Positions 15,112 to 25,646 of a stretch of DNA of 48,235 bases are shown here, piece after piece. The position numbers and the translations under genes were made by a program. Position 1 is the first letter of the stretch. Each line of letters opens with the position of its first letter. Origin of the DNA: Komagataeibacter europaeus LMG 18890. GTDB lineage: Bacteria; Pseudomonadota; Alphaproteobacteria; Acetobacterales; Acetobacteraceae. The stretch covers positions 263,398 through 311,632 of the forward strand of contig NZ_CADP01000001.1 in assembly GCF_000285295.1 (NCBI RefSeq), in the 5' to 3' direction. A model generated the notes under the pieces. The model saw only the letters and a list, made by a program, of their open reading frames with translations. It made no database searches and was not told the DNA's origin.

Positions 15112-16932
15112 ATGTTCAATGCCTCTCGCACACGGGACGGCCTGACACGTCGCCGTTTCGTCACGGGTCTGGGGGCTGGCGGGCTGCTTGCCGCCATGCC
15201 CCTGCCCGCTTCCGCCAGTCCCGTCACATCAGGCATGGTCCCTGCCGCATCCAGTGCGACATGGAACCTGCGTGTCGGCCGCCAACGTATCGAACTCGAC
15301 CGCAAGGTCCTGCACGCTCCCTGTATCGGGGGGAATGTACCCGGCCCCATCCTGCGCTGGCGGGAGGGGGATACCGTGACCCTGAACGTCACCAACACGC
15401 TGCGGGACGAGGATACCTCCATCCACTGGCATGGCATCCGCCTGCCCGCCAATATGGATGGCGTGCCGGGGCTGAGCTTTACCGGCATCCCGCCTGGTGA
15501 GACCTTCACCTATCGCTTTCCCGTCCAGCAGGGCGGAACCTACTGGTACCACAGCCATTCCGGCATGCAGGAAGCGCAGGGGCTGTACGGTGCCATCGTC
15601 ATCGACCCGCGCAGTCCTGACCCGCATGCATGCGCGCGGGATTATGTCATCGTACTGTCCGAATGGACCGACGTGTCGCCCATGGACATGATCAGCAACC
15701 TCAAGATGCAGGATGATTACTACGTTTTCCGCCAGCGCACGCTGGCGTCCCTGCCGCGTGAGGCGCGTGCGGCGGGCAGTATCGGCGCGGCGCTGAAGGA
15801 CCGGCTGCAATGGTCGCGCATGCGCATGGCCGCGACCGATATTTCCGATGTCACGGGCATCATCTACACCTACCTGCTGAATGGCCATGCCCCCGACATG
15901 AACTGGAGCGGCCTGTTCCGCCCCGGCGAGCGGGTGCGGCTGCGGTTTGTCAACGCCGCGTCCATGACGTTTTTCGATATCCGCATACCCGGTCTGGAAA
16001 TGCTGGTGGTCCAGGCTGACGGCAATGATGTCGAACCCGTGCCGGTGGATGAATTCCGCATCGGCGTGGCCGAAACCTATGACGTGATCGTCCAGCCACG
16101 CGACAGCCAGGCCTATACGATTTTTGCCCAGAGCGAGGACCGCACCGGCTATGCCCGTGGCACGCTGGCCCCGCAGCCCGGCATGGCCGGTCCCGTCCCC
16201 CCCATGGACCCACGCCCGGTGCGCACCATGATCGACATGGGAATGGGTGACATGAAACCCGGTGAGGACATGAAGGGCATGGATATGCCCGGCATGACGA
16301 AAAAAGACGACCGGACGGGTGGCATGCACATGCCTGACATGGACCATGGGGACATGGGACAGATGGACATGGACCACATGGACCATGCCATGCCCGCGAC
16401 GCCGGTCATGGAAGTGGATGATCCGGGTCCGCCACCCATCAATGTCGAAAACCAGAATGTCGCGAAAATGCCGGTGGACCGTCTGGGCAGCCCCGGTGAC
16501 GGGCTGGAACACAATGGCCGCCGCGTGCTGGATTACCGGCAGCTACGCGCCACCCGCCCCGGTACCGACCCCCGCCCGCCATCGCGTGAAATCATCCTGC
16601 ACCTGACCGGCAACATGGAACGCTACATATGGGGGTTCAATGGCCGGAAGTTTTCAGAATCCGGGCCGATCCGTCTGAAACTGGGCGAACGGGTGCGCTT
16701 CACCCTCATCAACGACACGATGATGGAACACCCCATTCACCTGCATGGCATGTGGAGCGAACTGGAAAACGGACAGGGTGACCACCGTCCCTACAAGCAC
16801 ACCATCATTTCCCAGCCGGGATCGCGGCTGAGCTACCTTGTCACGGTCGATGCGCCGGGCATGTGGGCCTATCACTGTCACCTGATGCTGCATATGGAAC
16901 TGGGCATGTTCCGCACGGTGATCGTGGCATGA
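15112..16932 (+). CDS. pcoA: PcoA/CopA-type multicopper oxidase
   Basis: This 606-residue periplasmic oxidase probably oxidises Cu(I) and sequesters copper. A Tat signal (TRRRFVTGLGAGG) is present. The four copper motifs are visible: SIHWHG near residue 105, YWYHSHSG near 145, HPIHLHG near 545, and the C-terminal HCHLMLHMELGM with the type 1 copper ligands. Between about residues 370 and 430 is a Met/Asp/His-rich insert with repeated MDMPGM, MDHGDMG and MDMDHMDH units, typical of CopA oxidases that bind extra copper. The start at 15112 is chosen to keep the Tat leader near the N-terminus. Its stop overlaps the copB start (ATGA). Confidence 0.94.
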   Translation: MFNASRTRDGLTRRRFVTGLGAGGLLAAMPLPASASPVTSGMVPAASSATWNLRVGRQRIELDRKVLHAPCIGGNVPGPILRWREGDTVTLNVTNTLRDEDTSIHWHGIRLPANMDGVPGLSFTGIPPGETFTYRFPVQQGGTYWYHSHSGMQEAQGLYGAIVIDPRSPDPHACARDYVIVLSEWTDVSPMDMISNLKMQDDYYVFRQRTLASLPREARAAGSIGAALKDRLQWSRMRMAATDISDVTGIIYTYLLNGHAPDMNWSGLFRPGERVRLRFVNAASMTFFDIRIPGLEMLVVQADGNDVEPVPVDEFRIGVAETYDVIVQPRDSQAYTIFAQSEDRTGYARGTLAPQPGMAGPVPPMDPRPVRTMIDMGMGDMKPGEDMKGMDMPGMTKKDDRTGGMHMPDMDHGDMGQMDMDHMDHAMPATPVMEVDDPGPPPINVENQNVAKMPVDRLGSPGDGLEHNGRRVLDYRQLRATRPGTDPRPPSREIILHLTGNMERYIWGFNGRKFSESGPIRLKLGERVRFTLINDTMMEHPIHLHGMWSELENGQGDHRPYKHTIISQPGSRLSYLVTVDAPGMWAYHCHLMLHMELGMFRTVIVA

Positions 16933-17741
16933 GGCGCGCGCTTCTGCTGGTGGTCCCCATCGTGACCATCATGAACATGCCTGCGCTGGCACAGGTTCCC
17001 TCCACCACCACGGCCACGACAACGCAGGCGACGAAACCGACCTACCGCGCGGCCGACGCCCCGTCGTCGACACCGGTCGTTTATCTGGGCAACATGAAGC
17101 CGGTCATGGATCATGCCAGTTATTTCCATGGCATTCTGGATGAGTTCGAGGGGCGTTACGCCCCCGGCGGCTCGGATTTTCGCTGGGATGGTGAGGCATG
17201 GTACGGCACGGATTACAACCGGGTCTGGCTCAAGACCGAAGGGACGCTGGAACATGGCCGCCTGCATGATGGCGACCATGAACTGCTGTACAGCCGCGCG
17301 GTCTCGCCCTATTTCAATGTGCAGGGTGGCGTGCGCGCGGATATTGACGACGGGCCGACACGTACATGGGGCGCGCTGGGGGTGCAGGGACTGGCGCTGT
17401 ATGAATTCGAATTCCAGGCAACCGCCTATGTCAGCGACCGGGGGCGGTTCGCCACCCGCATCGAAGGATCTTATGATTTCCTGCTGACCAACCGGCTGAT
17501 CCTGCAGCCGCAGGCGGAATTCAACCTCTATACCAAATCCGATCCCGCACGCCAGGTTGGCGCGGGCCTGTCGGATGTCGATGCGGGATTGCGCCTGCGC
17601 TATGAAATCTGGCGCAAATTCGCGCCTTATGTCGCGGTATCCTATGCCGGCTATCTGACGCAGGCCCGCCGGATCGTGCATGACCAGCACGGGGAGACGG
17701 GGGCATTACGTTTTACCTTTGGCATTCGAAGCTGGTTCTGA
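16929..17741 (+). CDS. copB: CopB/PcoB outer-membrane copper resistance protein
   Basis: This 270-residue protein has a signal peptide (MRRALLLVVPIVTIMNMPALAQ) and a CopB family barrel. Recognisable family blocks are FHGILDEFEGRYAPGGSDFRWDGEAWYG, the alternating strands through LYSRAVSPYFNVQGGVRADI, and a final IRSWF ending in Phe as in outer-membrane barrels. It partners the multicopper oxidase, and its ATG overlaps that gene's stop by four bases. It likely binds or limits copper at the outer membrane. The usual Met-rich N-terminal region is short here, replaced by a Thr-rich stretch (residues 25-45). Confidence 0.93.
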   Translation: MRRALLLVVPIVTIMNMPALAQVPSTTTATTTQATKPTYRAADAPSSTPVVYLGNMKPVMDHASYFHGILDEFEGRYAPGGSDFRWDGEAWYGTDYNRVWLKTEGTLEHGRLHDGDHELLYSRAVSPYFNVQGGVRADIDDGPTRTWGALGVQGLALYEFEFQATAYVSDRGRFATRIEGSYDFLLTNRLILQPQAEFNLYTKSDPARQVGAGLSDVDAGLRLRYEIWRKFAPYVAVSYAGYLTQARRIVHDQHGETGALRFTFGIRSWF

Positions 17742-17932
17742 TCCACCACAAGATCCATACAACATGACGAAGGTAATTGTCGCGGCGCATTCCCGACCCT
17801 ATATTTTGATGCATGGATGCATCCCGTGGTGGTGAAGGGCCTGTGCCTTTCGCGTATCGTGATGCAGCCATGGACCCTTCATGGTCGTGCAAAACCGTAC
17901 CCATGAGTTTTTCCTGATGGAGGATTGGGAAA

Positions 17933-18502
17933 ATGCCTATCTGTAAACCTGCCAGAACAGGCGCGTTCTGCGCGCTGGCCGCCATGCTGATGGGTGGTGG
18001 CCTTGCCACACGCCCGGCACAGGCCCAAACGCTTACGGTCATTGATGCCAGCGGGCACCCGGTGGGCGTGATCGTTCCCCGACAGGTGGAAGCCCCGCCA
18101 ATGCTTGATGCGATCGACCAGATGATGGACCGCGAATTGGCCGAGATGGAAGCACGGCAGCAGCGGATGATGCGCCTGATTGACCAGGCCATGCCCAACC
18201 CGGCGGCCGCCCTGCCCACCCCTGCCCTTGATACCCGTGACGGTCACGGACAGGCCAGCATGTACCAGAGTGTCACGACCATATCATGGGACAGCAATGG
18301 CGCCCCGTGCAGCCAGACCGTGACCAGCACCAGCAATGGCCGTGCCGCCCCCGTCGTTCAGGTCGCGACCCGTGGCGATGCCGCCTGCGCCGCGAAAATG
18401 GCCCCGGCCGCCAACCGGCAGGCGCCAGCCACGCGAACACAGGACCTGACCCCGGCCATGGATACGACCCCTGCACGGCAGGCCGTGGCGCATCCTTTCT
18501 GA
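17933..18502 (+). CDS. Exported hypothetical protein
   Basis: This 189-residue protein has a convincing signal peptide (cleavage after RPAQA). A helical, possibly coiled-coil segment follows (MLDAIDQMMDRELAEMEARQQRMMRLIDQAM, about residues 60-90). The C-terminal part is Ala/Thr/Pro-rich with two Cys (PCSQTV and DAACAAK) that could form a disulfide. I do not recognise a family. GGAGG lies about 10 bases before the ATG. It is 191 bases after copB and has its own terminator, so it may be a separate unit. The Met/Glu/Asp-rich helix next to a copper cluster makes a metal-related role possible, without direct evidence. Confidence 0.7.
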   Translation: MPICKPARTGAFCALAAMLMGGGLATRPAQAQTLTVIDASGHPVGVIVPRQVEAPPMLDAIDQMMDRELAEMEARQQRMMRLIDQAMPNPAAALPTPALDTRDGHGQASMYQSVTTISWDSNGAPCSQTVTSTSNGRAAPVVQVATRGDAACAAKMAPAANRQAPATRTQDLTPAMDTTPARQAVAHPF

Positions 18503-18523
18503 ACAGACCTGTCTCCGTGTCCC

Positions 18524-18555
18524 CGCCCATGCCGTACCGGCATGGGCGCTTTATT
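18524..18555 (+). terminator. Terminator after the exported hypothetical gene
   Basis: CGCCCATGCCG (18524-18534) and CGGCATGGGCG (18538-18548) form a perfect 11-bp stem with a TAC loop, followed by CTTTATT. The stem is very stable; the T-tract is short. Confidence 0.75.
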
Positions 18556-18582
18556 GATCTGGACAGCCATCTGACAGAAAAA

Positions 18583-18622
18583 CAGAACTTTCTGGTGAAG
18601 CTTTTTCCAAAAAGCCCCGGGA
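18583..18622 (-). repeat. Dispersed palindromic repeat, partial copy, reverse orientation
   Basis: The complement of 18589-18606 is the exact 18-base core AAAAAGCTTCACCAGAAA found at 14460-14477. The partner palindrome arm is shortened (CTTTTTCCAAAAAG). It lies between two convergent genes. Confidence 0.65.
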
Positions 18623-18705
18623 CAGGGTCATCCAGCACGCGGTTTCCGGGCATGGCGGGTATGGACGCAGCCTGTCCGTCGTCCATACCCGCATCATGAC
18701 GGCAT

Positions 18706-20394
18706 TTATTTACTGAACAGGGATCCGATGCGATCCCATACATACTTCGCCATTACTTCATGCCCGGCCTGATTGGGATGCGTCGTATCGGGATCCCATG
18801 TTTCATGGTCAAGCACGTTGGCAAGGGGCTGCCCGGCGGCAAAGGGATCGATGGTGATGTCGGCACCGATGGTACCCTTCGCGATCGCATCATGAACGGC
18901 GGCACGGGGGGAGCCGCCGGTCTGGGCCTCGTCAATGATGGCGACGGTATAACCCGCCGCCTTCAGGCGACTGACAATCTGCTTCAGGTTACCCACCGTG
19001 TCGGCAGCAGGGATATGGTAGGCGGGCAGGTGGTCATTATAGCCGCCAAAGACAACGGCCACCTTGCGCGCGGCGCCACGAGCCACGGTCTCGGCAGCGG
19101 GCAGCATGTCGAGCATCTGCCGCGTCGTAGCCCCCGACACCGCGAAATCATAACTCTGGTAACGCGCGAAGCGCTGCATGAGGTACGGCCAGTTCCGGCC
19201 ATCATGCACCCGGAATCCCTCGGTCCGGCTGTCACCGATGGCGACAAAGACATCACGCAACTGCGGCATGTAGTCCCCTGCCACCGCAGCAGACGCGGCA
19301 AAGTCCTGCGTCTGCGCTGTCGTCGGGGCGTGGTCGGCTATGACAATACCGGTCCACTGCCCGGTATTGCGCCCCTGCACGAACCATGGCCCGCCATCTG
19401 CATTATAGCCGATATACCCGCCCGACAGCGTGCCACCGGGCAACATGCCCGGCAGGGTGACATGCGCATTGCCCGCCTGCAGCGTGTAGCCACCGGGTCC
19501 CGCCGCCACGCCAGTCGCCGCGGGCGAACTGGTAATGACCAGGTCGGTACGCAGGTCGGGGCTGCGCGTGTCGGCAACATGGACAAACCCGTCAAGGGTA
19601 TAGCTGCCCATGAAGGCCTTGAATTCCCGCCCGCTGCCCGCCTGCCCCAGCAGGACCGGCATGGGAACGGCCGCATTGCCCGAATTGGACGAGGCATAGG
19701 TGCCGGTGGTCCCGAAGAAGAAGCCATCGGCCGCGACCTTCAGCCCCTCCGGCAGCACGAAGCCGCCAGCACCGTTTTCCTCACCCCATGACAGGGTATC
19801 GATCCCCCCGACCCTGACCGCGCCGATATGGACGACATGATGGTCCGGCGTTGCCGTAATGTGGTTGCCATGGCCGGACTGGTCATACACCCGCACCACA
19901 TTTGCGAACGTACCGGGATCGCGGGCGGACAGCGCGCGTTGCAGGGCCACGGTATCCAGTCGGCCATCGCCACCAATGGCCAGCGTGGTGGTGACCATCT
20001 GGCCAGCCGACACCGTCTCGATATCAAGGGCAGGGCCGGCATAGCCACTGACCAGCCGCATCGGGCCGCCGGCAAAGACGGTGTGGGAACCGAATGCGTC
20101 ACCCGGCAGGCGGACCGCGACATTTTCCCACCGGGCATCACCGGGCGCCACCGACACCGCGCGCCATACCCGGCCCGATGCCTGCCACAGGTCACCTGCG
20201 CCATAACCCCGGCGGCTGTCGTCATCACGCCGGGGTGCGCGGTCCAGCCCCCCGCCCGCATGGTCGGGTGCGGGGATGCACACCGTATCCCCCCCCGCCA
20301 GCCCGCATCCCGCCGCCTGCGCCTGCGCCTGCGCCAGAAGCGATGGCGCGGTCATGGCCGCAAGGAAGACTGCCACCTGTCTGTGCGTTTTCAT
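18706..20394 (-). CDS. ORF569-type exported SGNH hydrolase of cellulose operon II
   Basis: This 562-residue protein corresponds in place and size to ORF569 at the end of type II cellulose operons of Komagataeibacter. It has a Sec signal peptide ending AQAQAQAAG. The first half, with VRVYDQSGHGNHITATPDHH near residue 165, resembles the concanavalin-like domain of AbfB-type arabinofuranosidases. The C-terminal half is an SGNH hydrolase: block I IGDSRTEGF near residue 390, block III VVFGGYNDH, and the catalytic DTTHPNQAGH near residue 542. It may add or remove acyl groups on a secreted polysaccharide. The start at 20394 keeps the signal peptide at the N-terminus. It lies 63 bases after bcsC2 and is intact. 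Confidence 0.8.
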   Translation of the reverse strand: MKTHRQVAVFLAAMTAPSLLAQAQAQAAGCGLAGGDTVCIPAPDHAGGGLDRAPRRDDDSRRGYGAGDLWQASGRVWRAVSVAPGDARWENVAVRLPGDAFGSHTVFAGGPMRLVSGYAGPALDIETVSAGQMVTTTLAIGGDGRLDTVALQRALSARDPGTFANVVRVYDQSGHGNHITATPDHHVVHIGAVRVGGIDTLSWGEENGAGGFVLPEGLKVAADGFFFGTTGTYASSNSGNAAVPMPVLLGQAGSGREFKAFMGSYTLDGFVHVADTRSPDLRTDLVITSSPAATGVAAGPGGYTLQAGNAHVTLPGMLPGGTLSGGYIGYNADGGPWFVQGRNTGQWTGIVIADHAPTTAQTQDFAASAAVAGDYMPQLRDVFVAIGDSRTEGFRVHDGRNWPYLMQRFARYQSYDFAVSGATTRQMLDMLPAAETVARGAARKVAVVFGGYNDHLPAYHIPAADTVGNLKQIVSRLKAAGYTVAIIDEAQTGGSPRAAVHDAIAKGTIGADITIDPFAAGQPLANVLDHETWDPDTTHPNQAGHEVMAKYVWDRIGSLFSK

Positions 20395-20457
20395 GTCATG
20401 CTGTTCCCGAAAGGTGATGGGACCGTGCTGGCGTCCCGGCATTGAAGGATCATGGCG

Positions 20458-23400
20458 TTACTGGCCGTCAAGGGTATAGTGCGCCATCCACATGCCGCTG
20501 GTCTCCGACCAGCTGCCCGCACGGCTGTAACCACCTTCCAGCCCCACACGCAGCCGGTGGTCCACCTGGTAGACAAGCCGCCCGCGCACGTTGCCCGCAA
20601 GGCCGCTTGCGCTCTCGTCGCCATAATAGCTGGGCGGGTTCTCATCGCCCTTTGCCTGCAACACATTGCTGGTCGGGAAATATGGCTCGCCATTACTGCG
20701 ATAATACTGGTATCCCGCTTCCCCACGCAGGAACCATGTCCAGCGCCTGTCATGTCCCGACCATTCGACCGGCACCATGGCACCGTAATACTGCCGGGGC
20801 GAGAAGTATCCGCCCTGCCCCCATGTAAAGAAGTAGGCATTGCGCTTGTACCCGAAATACATAAGGTCAAGGCCGACACGCAGCCACTGCCGGTCATGGA
20901 ACTGCCATACGGTGGCGCTGCCGCCCGCACCGGCCTCGGTCTCGGTATTGCCGATGACGTTGGTCCCGCTGAGATAGGCGAAACCGCCACCCGCATATGC
21001 ATTCCACCCCGGCGCGGACCATTCCAGCGCGCCATGGCCGAACAGGCGCGTCACCCCGCCCCACAGCTTGCCCGTGCCCGGGTCGCGTTCACCCGCATAG
21101 GACAGTTCGCTGTCCGTCACCATGCGTCGCCCGCCACTTATGCGCAGGCCAAGGTTACGGGTCAGGCGTGGCGCGAATTCCAGCCCGCCCACCACATTGG
21201 TGATGGGGAAGCCCAGCGGGGAAGACCCTACATCGGCCGAGAACCAGTGGTTGACGTAATTCAGGCTCAGCCCCACGCCCTGCGTGTAGTAATGGTGATA
21301 GCCCCACGGTTGCGCGCCATTGACCGCGACCGTCCCGAACTGGTGGGCGGAATAGGCGTTATCCAGCGGGTCCCCCGTAAACAGCAGCGTTGGCGTCACG
21401 GAAAAGGACAGCCGGTGTTCCCACGATTCAAACGGCAGGGTGGCGGTGATGGGAATGGCGAATTCCGTCAGTTGTCCCAGGCCCGCAATCCCCGTTCGGC
21501 TGCGCACGAAGGTGTTGGCGTCGAACTGCGGCGAAATGGAATCCCGCAGGTAGACGATCTGCCGGTCCATCGCCTCGGGGCTGTCATCCTCGGGGATGTA
21601 ATGGTAGCTCGCGGGCAGGGTCGCGCCATGCAGGTCGAGGTATTCGCTGTCGATATAGGGCCAGCGGTAATCGGGCAGGAAGCTTTCATGCCCGCCACAT
21701 TCGCCTTCCCCGTCAAGACTGCACTGGGTATGCCGGGCATGTTCCACATCCACCAGCTGCGCGCGTGAATTGCCCTCGATACGTTCGATGTCGGATCGCA
21801 CTTCCCAGCTCATCGGGCCATCGGGATCTTCCTGGGCCAGCCGTGTGGCATAGCCCTTCGCCTGCGCCAGATGGTGGGCGCCACCGGCGTCACGCGCGGC
21901 GGCGGCCAGCGCATAGATGTTGGTGGGCTTCAGCCGTAGCGCGATCTCGTCCTCCTCCAGCGCGCGCGCGGCCATGTTCCGGGTCTGGTACACACGCCCC
22001 ATGGCCAGGTGGGCCTCGGCGGAATCCGGGTGGGCGCGCAGCACGGGGGCAAGCACCTGCGTCGCCTGCGCCGTCTGGCCATAGCGGTCGAAATTGTCGG
22101 CGGTCATGACCGCAAGGCCAATGGCGATCTGGTCACGCGCACGCGTCTGTTCGAACGTGATATCGGCGGGATGGGCCTTTGCCATGGTGTCAAAGGCGTC
22201 GAGGCAACGCGTCGTGTCGAAGGACGAGCGCATGCGCAGGTACATCCCCGCATAAGCCAGCATCTGGGCCGCATGGGGTGGCTGCGTCAGGCTTTCCTCA
22301 CGCGCCAGCGCCTGGCCCGCCTCCTGTGGCGCATGCCGCGTTCACCCGTCGGGTCAGGCCGGTCGGCCAGCGCCACAAGGGCGGCGTTGTCCGCGGCGGG
22401 CGGATGGTTGAGTTCGGCTATGCGCCGGTCAAGGGCAAGCAGTTCGGCCACGCTGTCCATGCCCGGCGTACGGCCGGTCCTGGGCAGGCGGTCCAGCAGC
22501 GCACTGGCGGTAGCCGTGTCATGGCGGCCCATGGCGTAGATGATGCCCGCCTGCAGCGCCTCGGCCGAGGCATTGCGCGGTGCGGTCAGGTCGTCCATCA
22601 GGCTTTGCGCCGCCGCATGGTCACCCGCGTCATCAAGCGCATGCGCCAGCTTGAGCCGCACCCACGGATCATTCGGTTCCAGTGCATGCGCGCGACGCAG
22701 CAGGGCAATGCGACCGTCACTGTCCGTCGCCCGGTCGGCCTGCGCGGACAGCGCGGCAACCGTCAACCGCCGCGCCAGCGCCGGGTTCAGCGGCTCAAGG
22801 CGGGCAATGATCGCATCCAGTTCCGTACCATTACCCGTCTGCACCTCAAGCATGCCGAGATTGAACAGGGCCTCGGCATTGCGCGGCGCACGGCGCACGA
22901 CTTCGCGATACAGCCGTTCGGCCTCGTCCGTGTTTCCCAGCCTGCGCTCGAGCATCGCCTGCAGCGACAGGACAGTCAGCGTATTGCCCGGACGGCCGCC
23001 AAGAGTGGCGAGATCGGTGCGCGCCGCATCGTAATGCCCGGTGTTGATGGCATGCACGATACGTGCCACCAGCGGGTCCATGCCCGTGCCGCCGGCTTCC
23101 AGCGCCTTCAGCGCCGCGCGCCAGTGCGGGGCGGTTTCCGGGTCGGCCTGTATGGCCTGCATGAAATACTGCCGCGCGAGCACCGGTTGCTGGCGGGCCT
23201 GCGCCACCAGCCCCAGCCCGCCCAGCGCATCGGGATCATGAGGGTTGAGCACCACGGCGCGATGGAATGCCGCCGCCGCCGCATCAAGGTTGTGACGCGC
23301 CAGCTGCACGTAACCCTGCTGGTGGAAGTTCGCGGCATCAACGACGTTCTGCGTCTCCTGCGCCTTTTTCAGACGCACGGTGAACTCCGTATCATCAGGG

Positions 23401-24278
23401 TGCAGGGCCAGCCATTCATTATAAAGCGGGATGCTCTGCCCGGTTATCGGTTCCCACAGCAACGCGTCACGCCATGCCGCGACCGCATCATTGCGGATCT
23501 GGGCCGATACGTTGGATTTCGCAAGCATGCGCAGCCCGTTCAGACCTTCCTCCCGCGAGGTGACGCGATAGGTCAGGATCCGGTCAAGGCACAGCCGCGC
23601 ATCTATATCACGCGGGTTACGCGCCACCCATGCCGCAAGCTTGGTGCGGGCTTCCTGATAACCAAGGATGGTCGCCCCCAGCACGCGGTAATATTCCAGC
23701 GCAAGGTCGGGTGGCGGATCACCATTCTTGAAGAGCGCCTTGTACTTGAACATCGCGGGCATCATCTTGCCCGACGCCGCCAGCGCGCGGGCTTCGGCCA
23801 GGGCCTTCGGGTCCACCGGCCCGGCCTGGATCTGCGCCTTCAGGTCGGCCACCAGACCGGGCGCATCGCCCTTGCGCTGCAGGCGTTCCAGCGTGCGCGT
23901 GGCCTGGACGGTGCTGCCTTCGGCCATCTGCAGCCGCCCCTGCAGGAACAGGGCCTCGTTATTGTCCGGTTCAATGGACAGCGCGCGCTGGATCGTCTCA
24001 TGCGCCTTGGGCAGATTATGCTGGCCCAGCCAGTAATACCCCTGGTTGAGCAGCAGTTCGAGCACCGCCGCCGCATGCGCAAGATGCGCGCTGTTCGCCG
24101 TCATGGCGGGCGTAGGTTGCGGGCCGACGGGGGCCTCAGGCTGAGCGGGCGCAATCGTGACCGTATCCGCCGGGGCGGCTACAGGTGCGGCCGGATCGCC
24201 CGCCACCGCCATGCCCTGCGCCGCGGCATGGCCGCCCGACAGGATAAGGCCCGCCATCACGGCGCAGGCCATGCGCAT
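20458..24278 (-). pseudogene. bcsC2: bcsC2, cellulose synthase outer-membrane/TPR subunit, frameshifted
   Basis: BcsC carries the growing cellulose chain through periplasm and outer membrane. The N-terminal part (24278 to about 22,320) has a signal peptide and many TPR repeats, such as YYWLGQHNLPKAHETIQRALSIEP. The C-terminal part (from about 22,320 to 20458) has the last TPRs and the BCSC_C beta-barrel, ending HYTLDGQ. The halves lie in different frames. The first runs out of frame at MRHRRRARRW and stops at 22287; the second is open from a TGA just upstream of TRHAPQEAGQALAREESL. One missing base between about 22,315 and 22,345 explains this. Start 24278 has GAAGG upstream. A sequencing error is the alternative. 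Confidence 0.85.
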
Positions 24279-24402
24279 CCCGCCTTCACGTATGCACGAA
24301 TGCGCCAGCATGTCGCCGCGCACCAGCACCCATGCAGCGGGCGCGCACCGCCACGCCACGCCTTCACGCAGGCTGCGCCCGCGTGGTCGTGTCAGGTCAT
24401 GA

Positions 24403-25563
24403 TTAATGGACACGAGACACATGGGAAATATAGGCGAGGATTGCCGCAAGCAGCAGGCAGCCACCCACCAGCAGGCCCGCGCCACGGTTGCGCGCGGCGA
24501 TGCTGACCCGGTCTTCATAATCAAGGCCGGTCCGCTCGACAAAGACGTAGCTCAGCAGGCTGACCACCATGACCAGCGCCAGCACGCCCGCCATCACGGC
24601 CCCGTGCACCTGGAAGAACAGCAGGTAGTTCGCCACGACAATACCCGGCCAGTGCCACAGGTAGACGGAATACGAAATCACCCCCAGCGGTGAAAGCGGC
24701 ACAAGACACCACTGCCCCATTTTCGTGTCAGGCAGCATGATGATGACCGCAACCGCAATGCACGGGAACACCGTCATGTAGGACGGGCAGGCAAAGCGCA
24801 GCGGATAGAACAGTCCCGATCCCACGATGACCGCAAGGGCTGCGGCATAGACAAGGTTGGCCATGCCACGCGACAACCGCAGGCGGGGCAGCATCCAGAT
24901 CATCGTGCCAAGCGAGAACTGCCACAGCCGGTCGAAAATGTTGTAATAGGCCTGGCTGTCGCCCTTGTACCAGGCATAGGCGCAGTATGCCGCCGACGCG
25001 GTGAAGATGGCCGAAAGCACCAGCCTGCGGTGATGCGTCAGCGGCAGCAGCAGCGCCATGACGAAGATGATGGCGTAAAACTGCATTTCCAGCGACAGCG
25101 ACCATGTATGCAGGAACGGGTAGGCAATGGCCTGCCCCTGAAAATACCCGACATGGCCCGATGCCCAGATATTGGACAGGTACACCAGCGCATACGCGCC
25201 ATTGAGCGCGATATCGGCACGATCACTTTGCAGCACCCACCACAGCATCCCTGCCGAGATCGCCGCGATCATGCACAGCAACGCCGGCAGCAGGCGGTAC
25301 AGCCTGCGGCATACGAAGCGCACCGGCTGGAACGGGTGCTGCATGAGCGCCGAACGCCCCATGAAATAACCCGAAATCACCACGAAAATATCGACGCCGA
25401 TAAACCCGCCCTGCAGCCACCCTGCATGGAACAGCACCACAAGGGCAATGGCCAGCCCCCGCAGGCCGTCAATGTCGCGCCGACGGTTCTTGGGAAAGAA
25501 GTCGTTTTCCAGAATGGTGCGCCAGCGGCTGGGCGCGGGCTGAATGGGGGTAAGTTGCAGCAT
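24403..25563 (-). CDS. bcsY: BcsY, acyltransferase-3 family membrane protein
   Basis: This 386-residue membrane protein is an acyltransferase 3 (OafA/NodX type) and is proposed to acylate cellulose in type II operons. The family start RRRDIDGLRGLAIALVVLFHAGW is at about residues 28-50, with the catalytic-type His in LFHAG. GGFIGVDIFVVISGYFM and the later FLHTWSLSLEMQFY are also hallmark blocks. Around ten membrane helices are evident. I chose the ATG at 25563 with GGAAA upstream; the frame opens 54 bases earlier. It lies 83 bases after bcsX and is intact despite lesions in its neighbours. Confidence 0.9.
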   Translation of the reverse strand: MLQLTPIQPAPSRWRTILENDFFPKNRRRDIDGLRGLAIALVVLFHAGWLQGGFIGVDIFVVISGYFMGRSALMQHPFQPVRFVCRRLYRLLPALLCMIAAISAGMLWWVLQSDRADIALNGAYALVYLSNIWASGHVGYFQGQAIAYPFLHTWSLSLEMQFYAIIFVMALLLPLTHHRRLVLSAIFTASAAYCAYAWYKGDSQAYYNIFDRLWQFSLGTMIWMLPRLRLSRGMANLVYAAALAVIVGSGLFYPLRFACPSYMTVFPCIAVAVIIMLPDTKMGQWCLVPLSPLGVISYSVYLWHWPGIVVANYLLFFQVHGAVMAGVLALVMVVSLLSYVFVERTGLDYEDRVSIAARNRGAGLLVGGCLLLAAILAYISHVSRVH

Positions 25564-25646
25564 CAATATTTTCCATGGCTTGCGCCAGTCTCGGGCAAAG
25601 TGGCGGGCGCCCGGCATCCCGGGTCACCCACCACGTCGGGATGGGC

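Noticed and set aside
16250-16400. Met/Asp/His repeats in the multicopper oxidase as a possible tandem-repeat artefact
   Set aside because: Such Met-rich inserts are normal in PcoA/CopA oxidases, and the frame is intact on both sides.
22179-24506. 775-codon plus-strand frame opposite bcsC2
   Set aside because: Arg/His-rich composition typical of an antisense shadow; the minus strand reads as TPR repeats of BcsC.
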